From positions 205,633 through 269,632 of the forward strand of contig NZ_JBDSPJ010000024.1 in NCBI RefSeq assembly GCF_039912695.1: a stretch of 64,000 bases of DNA. The letters run 5' to 3'. Shown in pieces: positions 25,256 through 34,789 of this stretch. Origin of the DNA: Pseudolysinimonas_A sp039912695. Its GTDB lineage: Bacteria > Actinomycetota > Actinomycetes > Actinomycetales > Microbacteriaceae. The position numbers and the translations under genes are program-made. Every line of letters starts with the position of its first letter. The first letter of the stretch is position 1. The notes below the pieces were generated by a model, which worked only from the letters and a program-made list of their open reading frames with translations, did no database searches and had not been told where the DNA came from.

Positions 25256-26398
25256 ATGACGGTGGCGCGGCGGTGGGGGACGCTGACGACGGCGGCCCTG
25301 GTCGTCGCGCTCGCGGGCTGCGCGGGAGCCTCGACGCCCTTCGTCTCGACGCCCGTTGTTGAGCCGCAGTCCTGGACGCAGCTCGCGTTGCCCGACGGAT
25401 TCACGGCATCCACTCTTCTCCTGCTCAACGGTCAACTCGTCGTCGGAGGTTCAGAAGCCGGAGGGCCGGACGGCGACGGACAGCCCGCGTTCTTTGCAAC
25501 CGGCGGATCGGGCTCGACCGCGTTCACGCCGGTGCCGGTCGCTCCGGAGAGTTTTTACGGCGCCCGAACCCTGTGGTTCTCGGTGATCTCCGACGGTTCG
25601 CAGATTTTCGCCCTGGGTGGCAAGACCGGGGGTGGGCACGGTAACCCCCGGTGGACAACCTGGGCGGGTGACCTCGCAGGTGTGGTCGAGGATCCAGCTC
25701 CGGGAATCGAGGTGTTCGGCGGCTGGGGCGCGGGCGGCCTGGCGGGGATGGCGGTCGTCAACGGGCAACCGGTGATCGTCGGAGGGCACGCCAGTTCTCA
25801 GCCCGGGCTCGACATCGCGGTGTGGCTGCACCAGGGCGACGACTGGGTGCGGCAATCATCCGACGCTACGGCGCTGGCGGCGACTGGCGACGTCCTCCCT
25901 TTTCCGACTGCCGTCGCGGTCGAGGAGTCTGAGCTGGTGATCGCAGGGTTCGCCCAACACCTCGGCGGGGGCAAAGTGTGGGATGCCGCCGCCATCTGGG
26001 TGGGCGGCCAGGCCGGGCCCTGGTCCCGCATCGACCTTCCTGGCGACGCGGCCGCAAGCTCGGCACAAGCCGTCTCTTGCGACGGTGAACGGTGCATCGT
26101 CACGGGTGAAGCCGACGGTGCGCTGGTCGCATGGACGTTCGCCAACGGGACGGTCGCCTCGATTCCCATCCCGGTGCTCGAAACCACCGACCGGGATGTG
26201 CTGGCTTCCGTGACCTGGGGAGGGCGAACGACCCTCGTCGCACCCGGCGGGGTCGCGACCTCGACCGACCTTAACACCTGGTCGCTTCACGCCGGACCCT
26301 CCGGCACCCCGATCGCCGCCACGTCGTCGGGATCGATCCTGTACGTGCTCACGAGCGATGCCGACGGATCGGTGCGGTTGTGGTCGGCGGCCGGATGA
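25256..26398 (+). CDS. Secreted lipoprotein, probable beta-propeller
   Basis: 380 residues. The signal peptide ends in VVALAGCAG, a good lipobox. The remainder is beta-rich with recurring gly-rich turns (VVGGSEAGGPDGDG, FALGGKTGG, VIVGGHASSQPG, LVIAGFAQHLGGG) and tryptophans at blade ends (VAWTFANG, LNTWSLHA), which suggests a Kelch-like propeller. No catalytic motif is visible. The stop overlaps the LuxR-type gene by 4 bases, so an exported protein and a cytosolic regulator are co-translated. Function unknown. Confidence 0.75.
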   Translation: MTVARRWGTLTTAALVVALAGCAGASTPFVSTPVVEPQSWTQLALPDGFTASTLLLLNGQLVVGGSEAGGPDGDGQPAFFATGGSGSTAFTPVPVAPESFYGARTLWFSVISDGSQIFALGGKTGGGHGNPRWTTWAGDLAGVVEDPAPGIEVFGGWGAGGLAGMAVVNGQPVIVGGHASSQPGLDIAVWLHQGDDWVRQSSDATALAATGDVLPFPTAVAVEESELVIAGFAQHLGGGKVWDAAAIWVGGQAGPWSRIDLPGDAAASSAQAVSCDGERCIVTGEADGALVAWTFANGTVASIPIPVLETTDRDVLASVTWGGRTTLVAPGGVATSTDLNTWSLHAGPSGTPIAATSSGSILYVLTSDADGSVRLWSAAG

Positions 26399-28035
26399 GG
26401 CGCGCCGACGTACTCACTTCGGCCCTCGACCGGATCTTGGATGCCGACCCTGTGGGCGCCGGCGTGCTCGTCGCGTCCGAACGTGCCGCAACGGGCGACC
26501 TCTGGTTCGCGGCGCTGGAGTCGTACGCCGCCTTCATGGCGGGCGACTTCGCGCGCGCCGCCCGACTCGCCGATCACGCGATTGCTTCGGGTGACCCTGA
26601 GGTGCGGCTGCTCGGCCTGGCCGCGCGGGGGCTCGCGTCGGCGGGCTGGTGGCCGGGTGCTGCCGCGGGTTGGACGGATACCGCTCCCGTTGTGACGCCC
26701 ACCGGTGACCCGCTGAGCGAAGTGCGCGACGGGCTGGCGGCGCTCGGGAGTACGGGCACGATCGAGATCGCGTTCCTGCACTATGTGGCAGCCGAAGGTG
26801 CCATCGCCTGCGGTCGCCTGCTCCTCGCCGAGGACTTCGTCGGGGCGGCGGGGCCGGTTGCAGCATCCGGCTCCCTGCGTTTCATCGAGACCATCCTGCG
26901 CGTGCGCCTGCTCGCCTTCCGCGGCGAGGTCACCGGTGCCGCCCAGCTCTTGACCTCGATCGATCGCGGCAAGCTCTCGCCGCTCGCCAGCCTTCTCCTC
27001 GACGCGACGGGATCCCTGGTCGCGGGCAACGCCGCGCAACGTTCCGCGACCCGCACCCTCGCCGCCCGATGGGATGCCAGCGCCATCCCGCCGACGGACC
27101 ATCTCTCCCGCGGCTGCCGAGTGCTCGTCGCCTTCGGACTGATCGCGATTGGCGAGCTCGAACGTTCTGCGCGCATGATCCTGACCGCCGGTGAGGATTC
27201 CGATCTCCGCGCCCTCACCATCGTCGACCGGGGTCTCGGCCTGGAGTTGCTCGTCGCTCTGGCCGCGGCATCCATGGATCGGGATGCCGCAGAAGCTTGG
27301 CAAGAGGTCGCCTCGCCACTGCGGGGGCATCCGATTTCGGGGTCCGCGATCGCCCGACTCGACAGCCGGGTTGCGCTGATGGCGGGCCGCCCGGCCGACG
27401 CCGTCGCCTTGGGGCAACTCGCGATCGACCTCGCCGTCGCCGAAGGACGTGCCGTTGAGGCGGCCGAGGGCGAGATCGTGACCAACCGTGCGCGCCTCGA
27501 GCTCGCCGCCTCCGGCATTGCGATCGCGCGGCTCGAGGCAGTTGTCGCCGAGGCCGATCGGTCGGGGTTCAAGGCCGTGCGAGTCTCGGCCGCACGGGAG
27601 TTGCGGTCCCGCGGTCGACGCCTACGCCCGCTCGCCGGCGCGGGATGGGCGGCACTCTCGCCTCGCGAGCAGAATGTCGCGCTGTTGGTGGCACGCGGTG
27701 ATTCCAACGCGACAATCGGGCGAACGCTGCGAATCTCCGATCACACCGTGCGTGTGCACGTGTCTCGGGTACTCGCGGCGTTCGGAGCCGCATCCCGTGT
27801 TGCCATCGGAGCCGCGCTCGCCGAGCAGGTGCCGCCGAACGGCATCCGCGCCGCGCTCACCGAGCGGCAGAGCGCTGTCGCGATTCGGGTCGCGGGCGGA
27901 CTCGGCAACTCGGCGATCGCCGACGACCTCGGGATTAGCGTCAAGACAGTCGAGAAGCACCTGGCCGACATCCGCGCCCGCTGGGGCGTTTCGTCACGAG
28001 CCGAACTTGCTCGGGTGGCTCGCGCGACGGCCTAG
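26395..28035 (+). CDS. LuxR-family regulator with two C-terminal HTH domains
   Basis: 546 residues. The first 400 are alanine-rich helical repeats (TPR-like) without a Walker motif. The C-terminus holds two LuxR HTH modules in a row: LSPREQNVALLVARGDSNATI ending FGAASR (about 421-470) and LTERQSAVAIRVAGGLGNSAIA ending WGVSSR (about 487-537). Each has its own recognition helix (HTVRVHVSRVLAAF and KTVEKHLADIRARW). Most family members carry a single HTH, so this is a tandem duplication. I chose the ATG at 26395, which overlaps the lipoprotein stop. The signal it senses is unknown. Confidence 0.85.
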   Translation: MRRADVLTSALDRILDADPVGAGVLVASERAATGDLWFAALESYAAFMAGDFARAARLADHAIASGDPEVRLLGLAARGLASAGWWPGAAAGWTDTAPVVTPTGDPLSEVRDGLAALGSTGTIEIAFLHYVAAEGAIACGRLLLAEDFVGAAGPVAASGSLRFIETILRVRLLAFRGEVTGAAQLLTSIDRGKLSPLASLLLDATGSLVAGNAAQRSATRTLAARWDASAIPPTDHLSRGCRVLVAFGLIAIGELERSARMILTAGEDSDLRALTIVDRGLGLELLVALAAASMDRDAAEAWQEVASPLRGHPISGSAIARLDSRVALMAGRPADAVALGQLAIDLAVAEGRAVEAAEGEIVTNRARLELAASGIAIARLEAVVAEADRSGFKAVRVSAARELRSRGRRLRPLAGAGWAALSPREQNVALLVARGDSNATIGRTLRISDHTVRVHVSRVLAAFGAASRVAIGAALAEQVPPNGIRAALTERQSAVAIRVAGGLGNSAIADDLGISVKTVEKHLADIRARWGVSSRAELARVARATA

Positions 28036-28037
28036 GG

Positions 28038-28217
28038 CTACGGGATGTCGTTGAGAGTCTTCTCGACGGTCGCGAGTCGCGCGTCGATCGCGTCGAGCCG
28101 TGCGATGACCGCGTCGGGGTTTCCCCTGCGGTGCCGGGACACGACCGCGGTGATGGCGACGGCCGCCCAGGCGATGACGCCCAGGATCGGAATGAAGGCG
28201 TACCAGGGCCAGTCCAT
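28038..28217 (-). CDS. Small membrane protein, one TM helix plus coiled-coil tail
   Basis: 59 residues: MDWPWYAFIPILGVIAWAAV begins a transmembrane helix, followed by a basic turn (SRHRRGNP) and a short heptad-like helix (VIARLDAIDARLATVEKTL). The ATG lies one base after the TGA of the upstream wHTH gene, so the two form an operon. Small membrane proteins beside ArsR-like regulators are frequent in actinobacteria; the function is unknown. It is convergent with the LuxR gene, 2 bases apart. Confidence 0.8.
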   Translation of the reverse strand: MDWPWYAFIPILGVIAWAAVAITAVVSRHRRGNPDAVIARLDAIDARLATVEKTLNDIP

Positions 28218-28218
28218 G

Positions 28219-28533
28219 TCAGTTCTCTCTTTCTTTGGTGGGGGTTTCTTGCTGAACCGCGGCCACGATCGTGGCGAGGTCGATCTCGATCGCGAACGGC
28301 ACGATCTCGAAGAGCTTGAGCGCCTTGCCGTCGTCGCTGAGGTCGAATCGGCCGCTCACGAAGCCGGCTTCCTCGAGTCGTTGCAGGTGCATGTAGAGCA
28401 GGGCGCGCGACATCCCGACGCGTCGTGCGAGCTCGCTGACGTGCGTCGTTTCGGCCGCGACGGCGGCGATGATGCGCATCCGTTGCGGACTGGCGATCGC
28501 CGTGAGACGTGAACTCAGCTGCTCTGCGTCCAT
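28219..28533 (-). CDS. ArsR-like winged-helix regulator
   Basis: 104 residues. LTAIASPQRMRIIAAVAAETTHVSELARRVGMSRALLYMHLQRLEEAGFV is a standard ArsR/DUF4364-type wHTH. The ArsR metal motif ELCVCDL is absent, so metal sensing is unlikely. The binding site AGAGGAGGTG is strong. It is followed after one base by the 59-residue membrane protein gene. The divergent gap to the lipoprotein gene carries a TTGCAC direct repeat, a candidate operator. Confidence 0.88.
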   Translation of the reverse strand: MDAEQLSSRLTAIASPQRMRIIAAVAAETTHVSELARRVGMSRALLYMHLQRLEEAGFVSGRFDLSDDGKALKLFEIVPFAIEIDLATIVAAVQQETPTKEREN

Positions 28534-28647
28534 CGCTACACCTCCTCTTGCACGAAGTATTGCACATGTCAGAGAAAACTTACAGGTGAGGCGGAATAAG
28601 CGCTTTCCCTACTGTCCTTCACCCGTCAAAAACCGGGACGATGGAGC
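28534..28647. promoter_or_regulatory. Divergent region with TTGCAC direct repeat
   Basis: TTGCAC occurs at 28548-28553 and 28560-28565, 12 bases apart, between the wHTH gene and the lipoprotein gene. The spot overlaps where the -10 of the regulator gene should lie, so it may be an autoregulatory operator. The rest (28566-28640) shows no further clear signal. Confidence 0.4.
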
Positions 28648-29187
28648 ATGCAGCTCCGTACTCGTCTCGCCGCGCCCGCGCTTCTTGCCCTTCTCGTACT
28701 GGCCGGATGTACTCCGGGGGCGGCGAACCCCGGCTCAGGCCCGGGCACGTCGGGTGCTGCACCGGGCGCGGGCTCAAGCGCACTCAACTGCTCCGGTGCG
28801 AAGACTGACGGGTATGACCTCTTCGTCGACCCGGCGATCACCATCGACCCGCAGAACAGCGTCTACTCGCTCGCCGCGGGCGATTCGATCGGCTTCACCT
28901 ACTCGAAGCACGATGACGGCCGGTACCCGCAGTATGACTGGACCTCGTCCTACATCCAGCCGTCCGACGGTTCGGTGTTCGACAACGACGCGTCGTTCTT
29001 CTTCGACGCCGCGGATGGCAAGTTCCAGCTCGACGGTCCCCAGGCACCCTCGGGGATCGATGGCGGACCGTACGCGGGCTTCATCACGATCGGGGTCACG
29101 CAGGACGAGGCTTCGAACGGCGACGCCTACGACGCAGCGCGCATCGTGCTGGCCCGCATCTGCGTGGTCTTCGCAACGTCGCAGTAG
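28648..29187 (+). CDS. Secreted lipoprotein of unknown function
   Basis: 179 residues. The signal peptide ends in LLVLAGCTPG (lipobox). A Gly/Ser/Pro linker follows, then a small beta-rich domain (CSGAKTDGYDLFVDPAITID ... ICVVFATS) with two cysteines that could pair (about 50 and 173). No known motif. It runs divergently from the wHTH regulator and converges on the GNAT gene. Confidence 0.7.
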   Translation: MQLRTRLAAPALLALLVLAGCTPGAANPGSGPGTSGAAPGAGSSALNCSGAKTDGYDLFVDPAITIDPQNSVYSLAAGDSIGFTYSKHDDGRYPQYDWTSSYIQPSDGSVFDNDASFFFDAADGKFQLDGPQAPSGIDGGPYAGFITIGVTQDEASNGDAYDAARIVLARICVVFATSQ

Positions 29188-29196
29188 CGCTCGCTG

Positions 29197-30261
29197 TCAC
29201 AGCACCTTCTGCCAGGCGCCTTCGGAGGCGATGGGCACGAAGCCGAGCGCCTCGTTGGTGTCGAGCATCGGCCGATTCTCTTCGGCGTTGAAAGTGATCA
29301 CGCTCGGGTGCCCCGGAGACGCTTCCTCGAGGTACGCCAGGTTCGCGAGCTTCAGCAGCATCCCGAGCCCGTGTCCGCGGTATTCGCGCAGGACGAGGGT
29401 CATGTACTGCTGAACGGCCCGCGAGGTCTGCGGCGGGAGGGAGAGCACGCTCTTGCCGACGAGGTGGCCGGATGGGAGGTGCTCAACCACGACGGTCATC
29501 CGGCGTCGCGGACTGGTGCGTTCGGTGCGCAGCTCCTCAGTCACCAGGCGCTCGGCAGTCCAGACGTCTTCGGGTTCATCGAGTCCGGCGGTCGGAGCGT
29601 CGATGCTCATCCGAGTGTTGATGAACGCCGCGTCGTCAATGAAGCGTTCGGGAGTGCGACCGATCCAGCGGTGCACGCGGTAGTCCGGGCCGCTGCGCTC
29701 CTCGGCGGCCGCCAGTCGGTCCGCGAGTCCGTCGACAGGCAGCGCGAGCCTGCTTACCCGCTCGACCTGCTCGAGCTTGAACCCGCGGGCCAGCGCGAAC
29801 CGGGTGTCGCCGTGTTCGCGCGGCACCGAGCCGAACCCGGTCGGCGAGGGGAGGCGGTCGCCGTCCTGGCCGACGCTCGCGACGTAGGAGATCGCGTTGC
29901 GGCGCCCCGCCTCACGCGCGACGCCCTCGACGGCGTCGGCGAGTGCGGTGCCGATCCCGCGGCGACGAAAGTCGGGGAGCACCAGGCAGGTCACCCAGGC
30001 GGTCGCGTCGTCGTCGCGCAGCCAGTCGACTGTCGCACTTCCGACGACGACGCCGTCGACTCGTGCGAGCCACATTCGCCGGGGCTGGTGAGGGTTGTGA
30101 AAGTCCGAGAGCTCCTCGTCCGGCGCGTAGGCGAGGTCGGGCGTGCCGAAGGACAGCGCCTCGACCGCGTTGCCGACTTCGATCGCACGCACGAAATCCG
30201 CGCCCTCGGGGCTGTCAACGGATGCGGGCAGGGGCAGTTCTTCGATGGTCAGGTTGCTCAC
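29197..30261 (-). CDS. GNAT acetyltransferase with two tandem domains
   Basis: 354 residues. The N-terminal GNAT module has motif A in VLPDFRRRGIGTALADAV (about 94-111); the C-terminal module has VLREYRGHGLGMLLKLANL (about 293-311) and ends with NRPMLDTNEALGFVPI. Double-GNAT proteins of this type resemble mycothiol-synthase-like or aminoglycoside-like acetyltransferases, but the substrate cannot be named. I chose GTG 30261 because GAGGAG lies 6 bases upstream and the frame above it is smc antisense. Confidence 0.85.
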   Translation of the reverse strand: MSNLTIEELPLPASVDSPEGADFVRAIEVGNAVEALSFGTPDLAYAPDEELSDFHNPHQPRRMWLARVDGVVVGSATVDWLRDDDATAWVTCLVLPDFRRRGIGTALADAVEGVAREAGRRNAISYVASVGQDGDRLPSPTGFGSVPREHGDTRFALARGFKLEQVERVSRLALPVDGLADRLAAAEERSGPDYRVHRWIGRTPERFIDDAAFINTRMSIDAPTAGLDEPEDVWTAERLVTEELRTERTSPRRRMTVVVEHLPSGHLVGKSVLSLPPQTSRAVQQYMTLVLREYRGHGLGMLLKLANLAYLEEASPGHPSVITFNAEENRPMLDTNEALGFVPIASEGAWQKVL

Positions 30262-30349
30262 GGCGTCTCCTCGGTCCGCCGCCCGAGGGCAGCCGACCAG
30301 ACTACACAGCTCCGGTACCGTAAGGGGAGTCATCCCGGATGGAGCCTGT

Positions 30350-33300
30350 GTGTATCTGAAGAGCCTGACCCTCAAGGGGTTCAAGTCCTTCGCGACGCCC
30401 ACGACGTTCGCGTTCGAACCTGGCGTCACGTGCGTCGTCGGTCCTAATGGGTCGGGCAAATCGAACGTTGTCGACGCGCTGGCCTGGGTGATGGGCGAGC
30501 AGGGTGCCAAGACCCTCCGTGGCGGCAAGATGGAAGACGTCATCTTCGCCGGCACCACCACCCGAGGTCCACTGGGTCGGGCCGAGGTTCTGCTCACGAT
30601 TGACAACGCTGACGGCGCCCTGCCGATCGAGTACAGCGAGGTCACGATCTCGCGCACCCTGTTCCGCAACGGGGGCAGCGAGTACGCGATCAACGGCGAT
30701 CAGTGCCGCCTTCTTGACGTTCAAGAGCTGCTCTCCGACTCCGGCCTCGGCCGCGAGATGCACGTCATCGTTGGCCAGGGCCAGCTCGACGCCGTGCTGC
30801 ACGCGACCCCCGAAGATCGCCGCGGGTTCATCGAAGAAGCGGCCGGCATCCTCAAGCACCGCCGTCGCAAAGAGAAGACTCTGCGCAAACTCGACGCGAT
30901 GCAGGCGAACCTGACCCGTCTGTCCGATCTGGCGGGCGAGATCCGGCGGCAGTTGAAGCCGCTCGGACAGCAGGCCGAGATCGCGCGTGAGGCCGTCACG
31001 ATCCAAGCCGCGGTTCGGGATGCGCGCGCCCGCCTGCTCGCCGACGAGGTCGTCGGGCTCCGGGCCGCGATCGACGACCTCAGCCGCGGCGAAGGCGAAC
31101 GCAAGACCGAGCGCCTCATGCTGCAGGAGCAGGTGGATCAGGCCCGCCTGCGCCAAGCCCGCCTTGAGCAGGCGATGGGCGGCGACGCCGTCGACGGGGC
31201 GCGTCGCGTCGCGTTCGGTCTTGAGCAGGTGCAAGACCGGATGCGGTCGCTCTACACTCTCGCGAACCAGAAGCTCTCGCTGCTCAGCCAACAAGCCGAA
31301 CTCCCGGGGATGTCGTCAACGATCTCGCAGCGCATGGTCGACGACGCGCGGGAAGAGATCGGGCGGCTTGGCCTCGGCGTCACGACCGCCGAAGAGACCC
31401 TCGGGAGCGCGAGCGCCGCGACAGCGACAGCGCGCGGCTCGTTGGATTCGCTCGACGAAGAGATCAGCGCCCAGAGTGCCTTGGTTTCGGCCCACGACCT
31501 CGAGCAGGGGCGCCTCGCCGGCGTGGTCACCGCGGCCGAAGCGAGAGTCGTCGCGACGCGCGCCGAACTCGACCGGCAGAAGGCGGCGCTCGCGCAGGCC
31601 GAAACCCGCCGCGAATCGGCACGTGACGAACTGCTCGCCCTCGAAGGCGACGCCGACGCTGTCACCGAAGACGACACCCTGGCCGCAGCCGTCACGGCAG
31701 GTGAGGCGGCCGTCGAGGCGCTGCGTGCAGAGGTCGAGGCGCTGCGCGAGCAACTGCACGCCTCCGAACGTGAGCGCGACTCGCTCGCGGCCCGCACCGG
31801 TGCCCTCTCACTCGCCCTCGACCAGCGCGACGGGTCGGGCACCATTGTCGGAGCCCGCGGCATCCGGGGTCTGCTCGCCGAACACATCCAGGTGCGGCCC
31901 GGATACGAAGCCGCCATCGCTGCCGCGCTCGGGTCCCTCTCGGATGCCGTGCTAGCTGACTCTCGGGATGCCGCGCTCGCCGCCCTCGACCAGGTTCGCA
32001 CCGCCGAAGCCGGTCGCGTCGAAATCGTGATCGCCGACGCCGTCGCCACCCCCCTCCCCACCGGGTTGCCCGCTGGAGCCACCTCTGCGGCCGAGCTGGT
32101 GACAGCGCCGTCGGGAGTTCTCGGGCTGCTCGCATCGGTCGTCGTCGTGGCGGACCTCGCGGCGGCCCGGTCGGCGTGGGCCGCCGTCGCGAAGATCGGC
32201 GGGCTGACGATGATCACCCGCGACGGCGATGTGCTGACCGAGCACGTGGTGCGCGGCGGCGGAGGATCGGCGCACAGCACCATCGAACTCGCGGCGGAGC
32301 GGGACGCCGCCCAGGTGCAACTCACTCAGGTCACCACGGCACTCGAGCGGCACCGATTTGCGCTGGCCGAGAAACGCGAAGCCGTCGATGTTGCGCAGAT
32401 CGATGCGGCTCAGGCAGTCGCGGCGCAGAAGGCGTTCGACACCCGGCTGGCCGAACGCAGCGAGGCGCTGGGTCGCTCGCGGGTCGCACTCGAAGCCGCC
32501 CAGGGCGAGGGTGAGCGCTTCACCGAGTCGCTGCGCGTTCTCGCGACGACGGTTGAGGAGGCCGAGAACGTTCTCGATCGCGCCCGTTCGGACCGCGATG
32601 CACACGCGGCGAACCCGCGTCCCATCCTCGATATTTCTGCCCGTGATGCGGTGCTCGCTGAACTGGAGATAGCCCGTTCCGCTGAGGTGCAGGCTCGCAT
32701 CGAGCTCGAGACCGCTCGGGAGCGGGTGCGCGCTCAGCGTGCGACCGCTGACTCGCTGAAAGTTCAACTCGAGGCTGAACGAGCTGCAGCCGAGGAGTCA
32801 GCCAGGATCGCTGTGCTGCGCCAACATCAGGTTGCCGCAGCCCGGCGGGTGCTCGCGGCCCTGCCCGCCGCGCTCGACGTCGCTGACCGTTCGGTCTCCC
32901 AGGCCCGCGTCGCGCTGACTGCCGCAGAAGCCGACCGCAGCAAGCAGAACGCCGAGCTCGGCGAACTGCGCCGCAACGAGAGCGGCTTGCGCGAGCGGTT
33001 GTCCACACTCAACGAGAACGTGCACGGTCTCGAGATGCAGGCCTACGAGAAGAAACTGCACCTCTCGACACTGCTCGAGCGCGCGGCCGAAGATCTGTCC
33101 CTCGATGAAGAGGTTCTCGTCGCCGAGTACGGCCCCGATGTTCCGGTTCCTTTCCCAATTCAGGAAAGTGTGGGGCTGGAGTCCGGTAGTGAGGCCGTGG
33201 AGCCTCAGGATGAGACATCCATCCCAGATCTTCCTGAAAACGGAAAGCAGGGCAGGCCGTTCGTCCGCGCGGAACAGGAGTTGCGTCTAGCTGAGGCCGA

Positions 33301-33922
33301 ACGCAAACTCGGTCACCTCGGGCGGGTCAACCCGCTCGCCCTCGAGGAGTTCGAGGCCCTTGAGCAGCGTCACCGCTTCCTGACTGAGCAACTCGCCGAC
33401 CTCAGCGCCACCCGAAAAGACCTGTTGACGATCATCGACGAGATCGACGAGAAGATGCAGGACATCTTCGCCTCCGCTTTCGAAGACACGAAGGCCGCAT
33501 TCCACCAGGTGTTCCCGGTGCTGTTCCCCGGCGGAACCGGCAGCATCCATCTCACCGACCCGGACGACCTGCTCACCACCGGCATTGAGGTCACGGTGAA
33601 GCCTGCCGGCAAGAAGATCGAACGCCTCTCGCTGCTCTCCGGTGGCGAACGGTCGCTCGCCGCCGTCGCCCTGCTGATTGCGATCTTCAAGGCACGGCCG
33701 AGCCCGTTCTACATTCTGGATGAGGTCGAAGCAGCGCTCGATGACGCCAACCTCGGGCGCCTGCTCACGGTTCTTGAAGACCTCCGGTCGCACTCGCAGT
33801 TGATCGTCATCACCCACCAGAAGCGCACGATGGAAATCGCCGACGCCCTCTACGGGGTCTCGATGCGGCAAGACGGCGTGAGCGCGGTTGTCGGTCAGCG
33901 CATCGCGGAACGCGCGAACTGA
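30350..33922 (+). CDS. smc: Chromosome segregation protein SMC
   Basis: 1190 residues. N-terminal ATPase head with Walker A GPNGSGKSN (about 32-40), long coiled coils, a hinge domain (GTIVGARGIRGLLAEHIQVR to about residue 640), second coiled coil, and C-terminal head with signature LSGGERSLAAVALL, Walker B FYILDEVEAALDD. It entraps DNA and organises the chromosome with ScpA/ScpB. GTG start with GGAG 5 bases before; TACCGT (30316-30321) is a possible -10. ftsY and ffh follow at a distance, the usual neighbourhood in this group. Confidence 0.96.
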   Translation: MYLKSLTLKGFKSFATPTTFAFEPGVTCVVGPNGSGKSNVVDALAWVMGEQGAKTLRGGKMEDVIFAGTTTRGPLGRAEVLLTIDNADGALPIEYSEVTISRTLFRNGGSEYAINGDQCRLLDVQELLSDSGLGREMHVIVGQGQLDAVLHATPEDRRGFIEEAAGILKHRRRKEKTLRKLDAMQANLTRLSDLAGEIRRQLKPLGQQAEIAREAVTIQAAVRDARARLLADEVVGLRAAIDDLSRGEGERKTERLMLQEQVDQARLRQARLEQAMGGDAVDGARRVAFGLEQVQDRMRSLYTLANQKLSLLSQQAELPGMSSTISQRMVDDAREEIGRLGLGVTTAEETLGSASAATATARGSLDSLDEEISAQSALVSAHDLEQGRLAGVVTAAEARVVATRAELDRQKAALAQAETRRESARDELLALEGDADAVTEDDTLAAAVTAGEAAVEALRAEVEALREQLHASERERDSLAARTGALSLALDQRDGSGTIVGARGIRGLLAEHIQVRPGYEAAIAAALGSLSDAVLADSRDAALAALDQVRTAEAGRVEIVIADAVATPLPTGLPAGATSAAELVTAPSGVLGLLASVVVVADLAAARSAWAAVAKIGGLTMITRDGDVLTEHVVRGGGGSAHSTIELAAERDAAQVQLTQVTTALERHRFALAEKREAVDVAQIDAAQAVAAQKAFDTRLAERSEALGRSRVALEAAQGEGERFTESLRVLATTVEEAENVLDRARSDRDAHAANPRPILDISARDAVLAELEIARSAEVQARIELETARERVRAQRATADSLKVQLEAERAAAEESARIAVLRQHQVAAARRVLAALPAALDVADRSVSQARVALTAAEADRSKQNAELGELRRNESGLRERLSTLNENVHGLEMQAYEKKLHLSTLLERAAEDLSLDEEVLVAEYGPDVPVPFPIQESVGLESGSEAVEPQDETSIPDLPENGKQGRPFVRAEQELRLAEAERKLGHLGRVNPLALEEFEALEQRHRFLTEQLADLSATRKDLLTIIDEIDEKMQDIFASAFEDTKAAFHQVFPVLFPGGTGSIHLTDPDDLLTTGIEVTVKPAGKKIERLSLLSGGERSLAAVALLIAIFKARPSPFYILDEVEAALDDANLGRLLTVLEDLRSHSQLIVITHQKRTMEIADALYGVSMRQDGVSAVVGQRIAERAN

Positions 33923-34761
33923 TGAGCATGGCCGCACCCGGTGCGTCGAAACCCGGTCCCTTCGGCTACGACTTTTCGTCATTCGATGAACCCATGTCGC
34001 GGGCAGAGTCGGCTCGCCGTCGCCGAGAGATCCTCCAGGGCCGGTCAATCTTCAGCGCGATGGAGAGCGAACACCAGGCAGCGCTCATGTTGATGGTCGT
34101 CCCGTGGTTCCTCGTCGGCGTCGTCGTGTTCAGTGTCTGGAGTACGGCGCTGAGTTCGCTTACCGCCTATGCGGCGGGCTACTACCGTTTCACCGGCAGC
34201 GAGCTCGTGCTCACGATCGTGCTCGCGATCGTGGTCACGGTCGTCGGAGTGGCTGGCTGCGTGTTCCTCACCCGGCTCTGCATCATCCCGCCACGCTGGC
34301 GTGACTGGGTGCGTATCTACCGATTCGCCGAATTGAACGGGATGCGGTTCATTCGCGTGCAACCCGGAGTGGAACTCCCACCCGCCTTGGTCAAACCTCG
34401 ATCGGGGGCGACGAGGATCTTCGACACCCTCGTTGATGAGCGGATCGGTCTCACGGTCGGTAACTGGGTGCGGCCGACGTCGACGGGACGGGGGATCGCG
34501 GACTGGCGGAGTTTCATCCTGGTGCGCACGACGTGCGCCGATGTGGACTATCGGGATCCGATGGCACTCGGAATTGTCGCTTCGGCCGAGACTGCGCTCG
34601 ACGACCCGCGTCTCGCCGATTTTGAGATCCAAGTGGGTGCCGGTCAGCTCTCCGCGGTGAAGGGGCTTCCGCCCGTGCGGATGCGATCAGCCGCCACCAT
34701 CCGACGCATGTTGGAGTACGCCGAAGCGCTTCGCACGGCGGCGGACCTCGCGCGGCCCTAG
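33922..34761 (+). CDS. Conserved membrane protein, two TM helices, unknown function
   Basis: 279 residues. Basic/polar N-terminal region (1-50), then two transmembrane helices (about 52-76, LMLMVVPWFLVGVVVFSVW, and about 92-117, LVLTIVLAIVVTVVGVAGCV) and a soluble C-terminal domain of about 160 residues with no known motif. The ATG shares one base with the smc TGA (TGATG), so translation is coupled to smc. A role with the chromosome machinery would be speculation. Confidence 0.75.
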   Translation: MSMAAPGASKPGPFGYDFSSFDEPMSRAESARRRREILQGRSIFSAMESEHQAALMLMVVPWFLVGVVVFSVWSTALSSLTAYAAGYYRFTGSELVLTIVLAIVVTVVGVAGCVFLTRLCIIPPRWRDWVRIYRFAELNGMRFIRVQPGVELPPALVKPRSGATRIFDTLVDERIGLTVGNWVRPTSTGRGIADWRSFILVRTTCADVDYRDPMALGIVASAETALDDPRLADFEIQVGAGQLSAVKGLPPVRMRSAATIRRMLEYAEALRTAADLARP

Positions 34762-34789
34762 CGGCATCGACCCGTTCGCAGGCGTCCGG

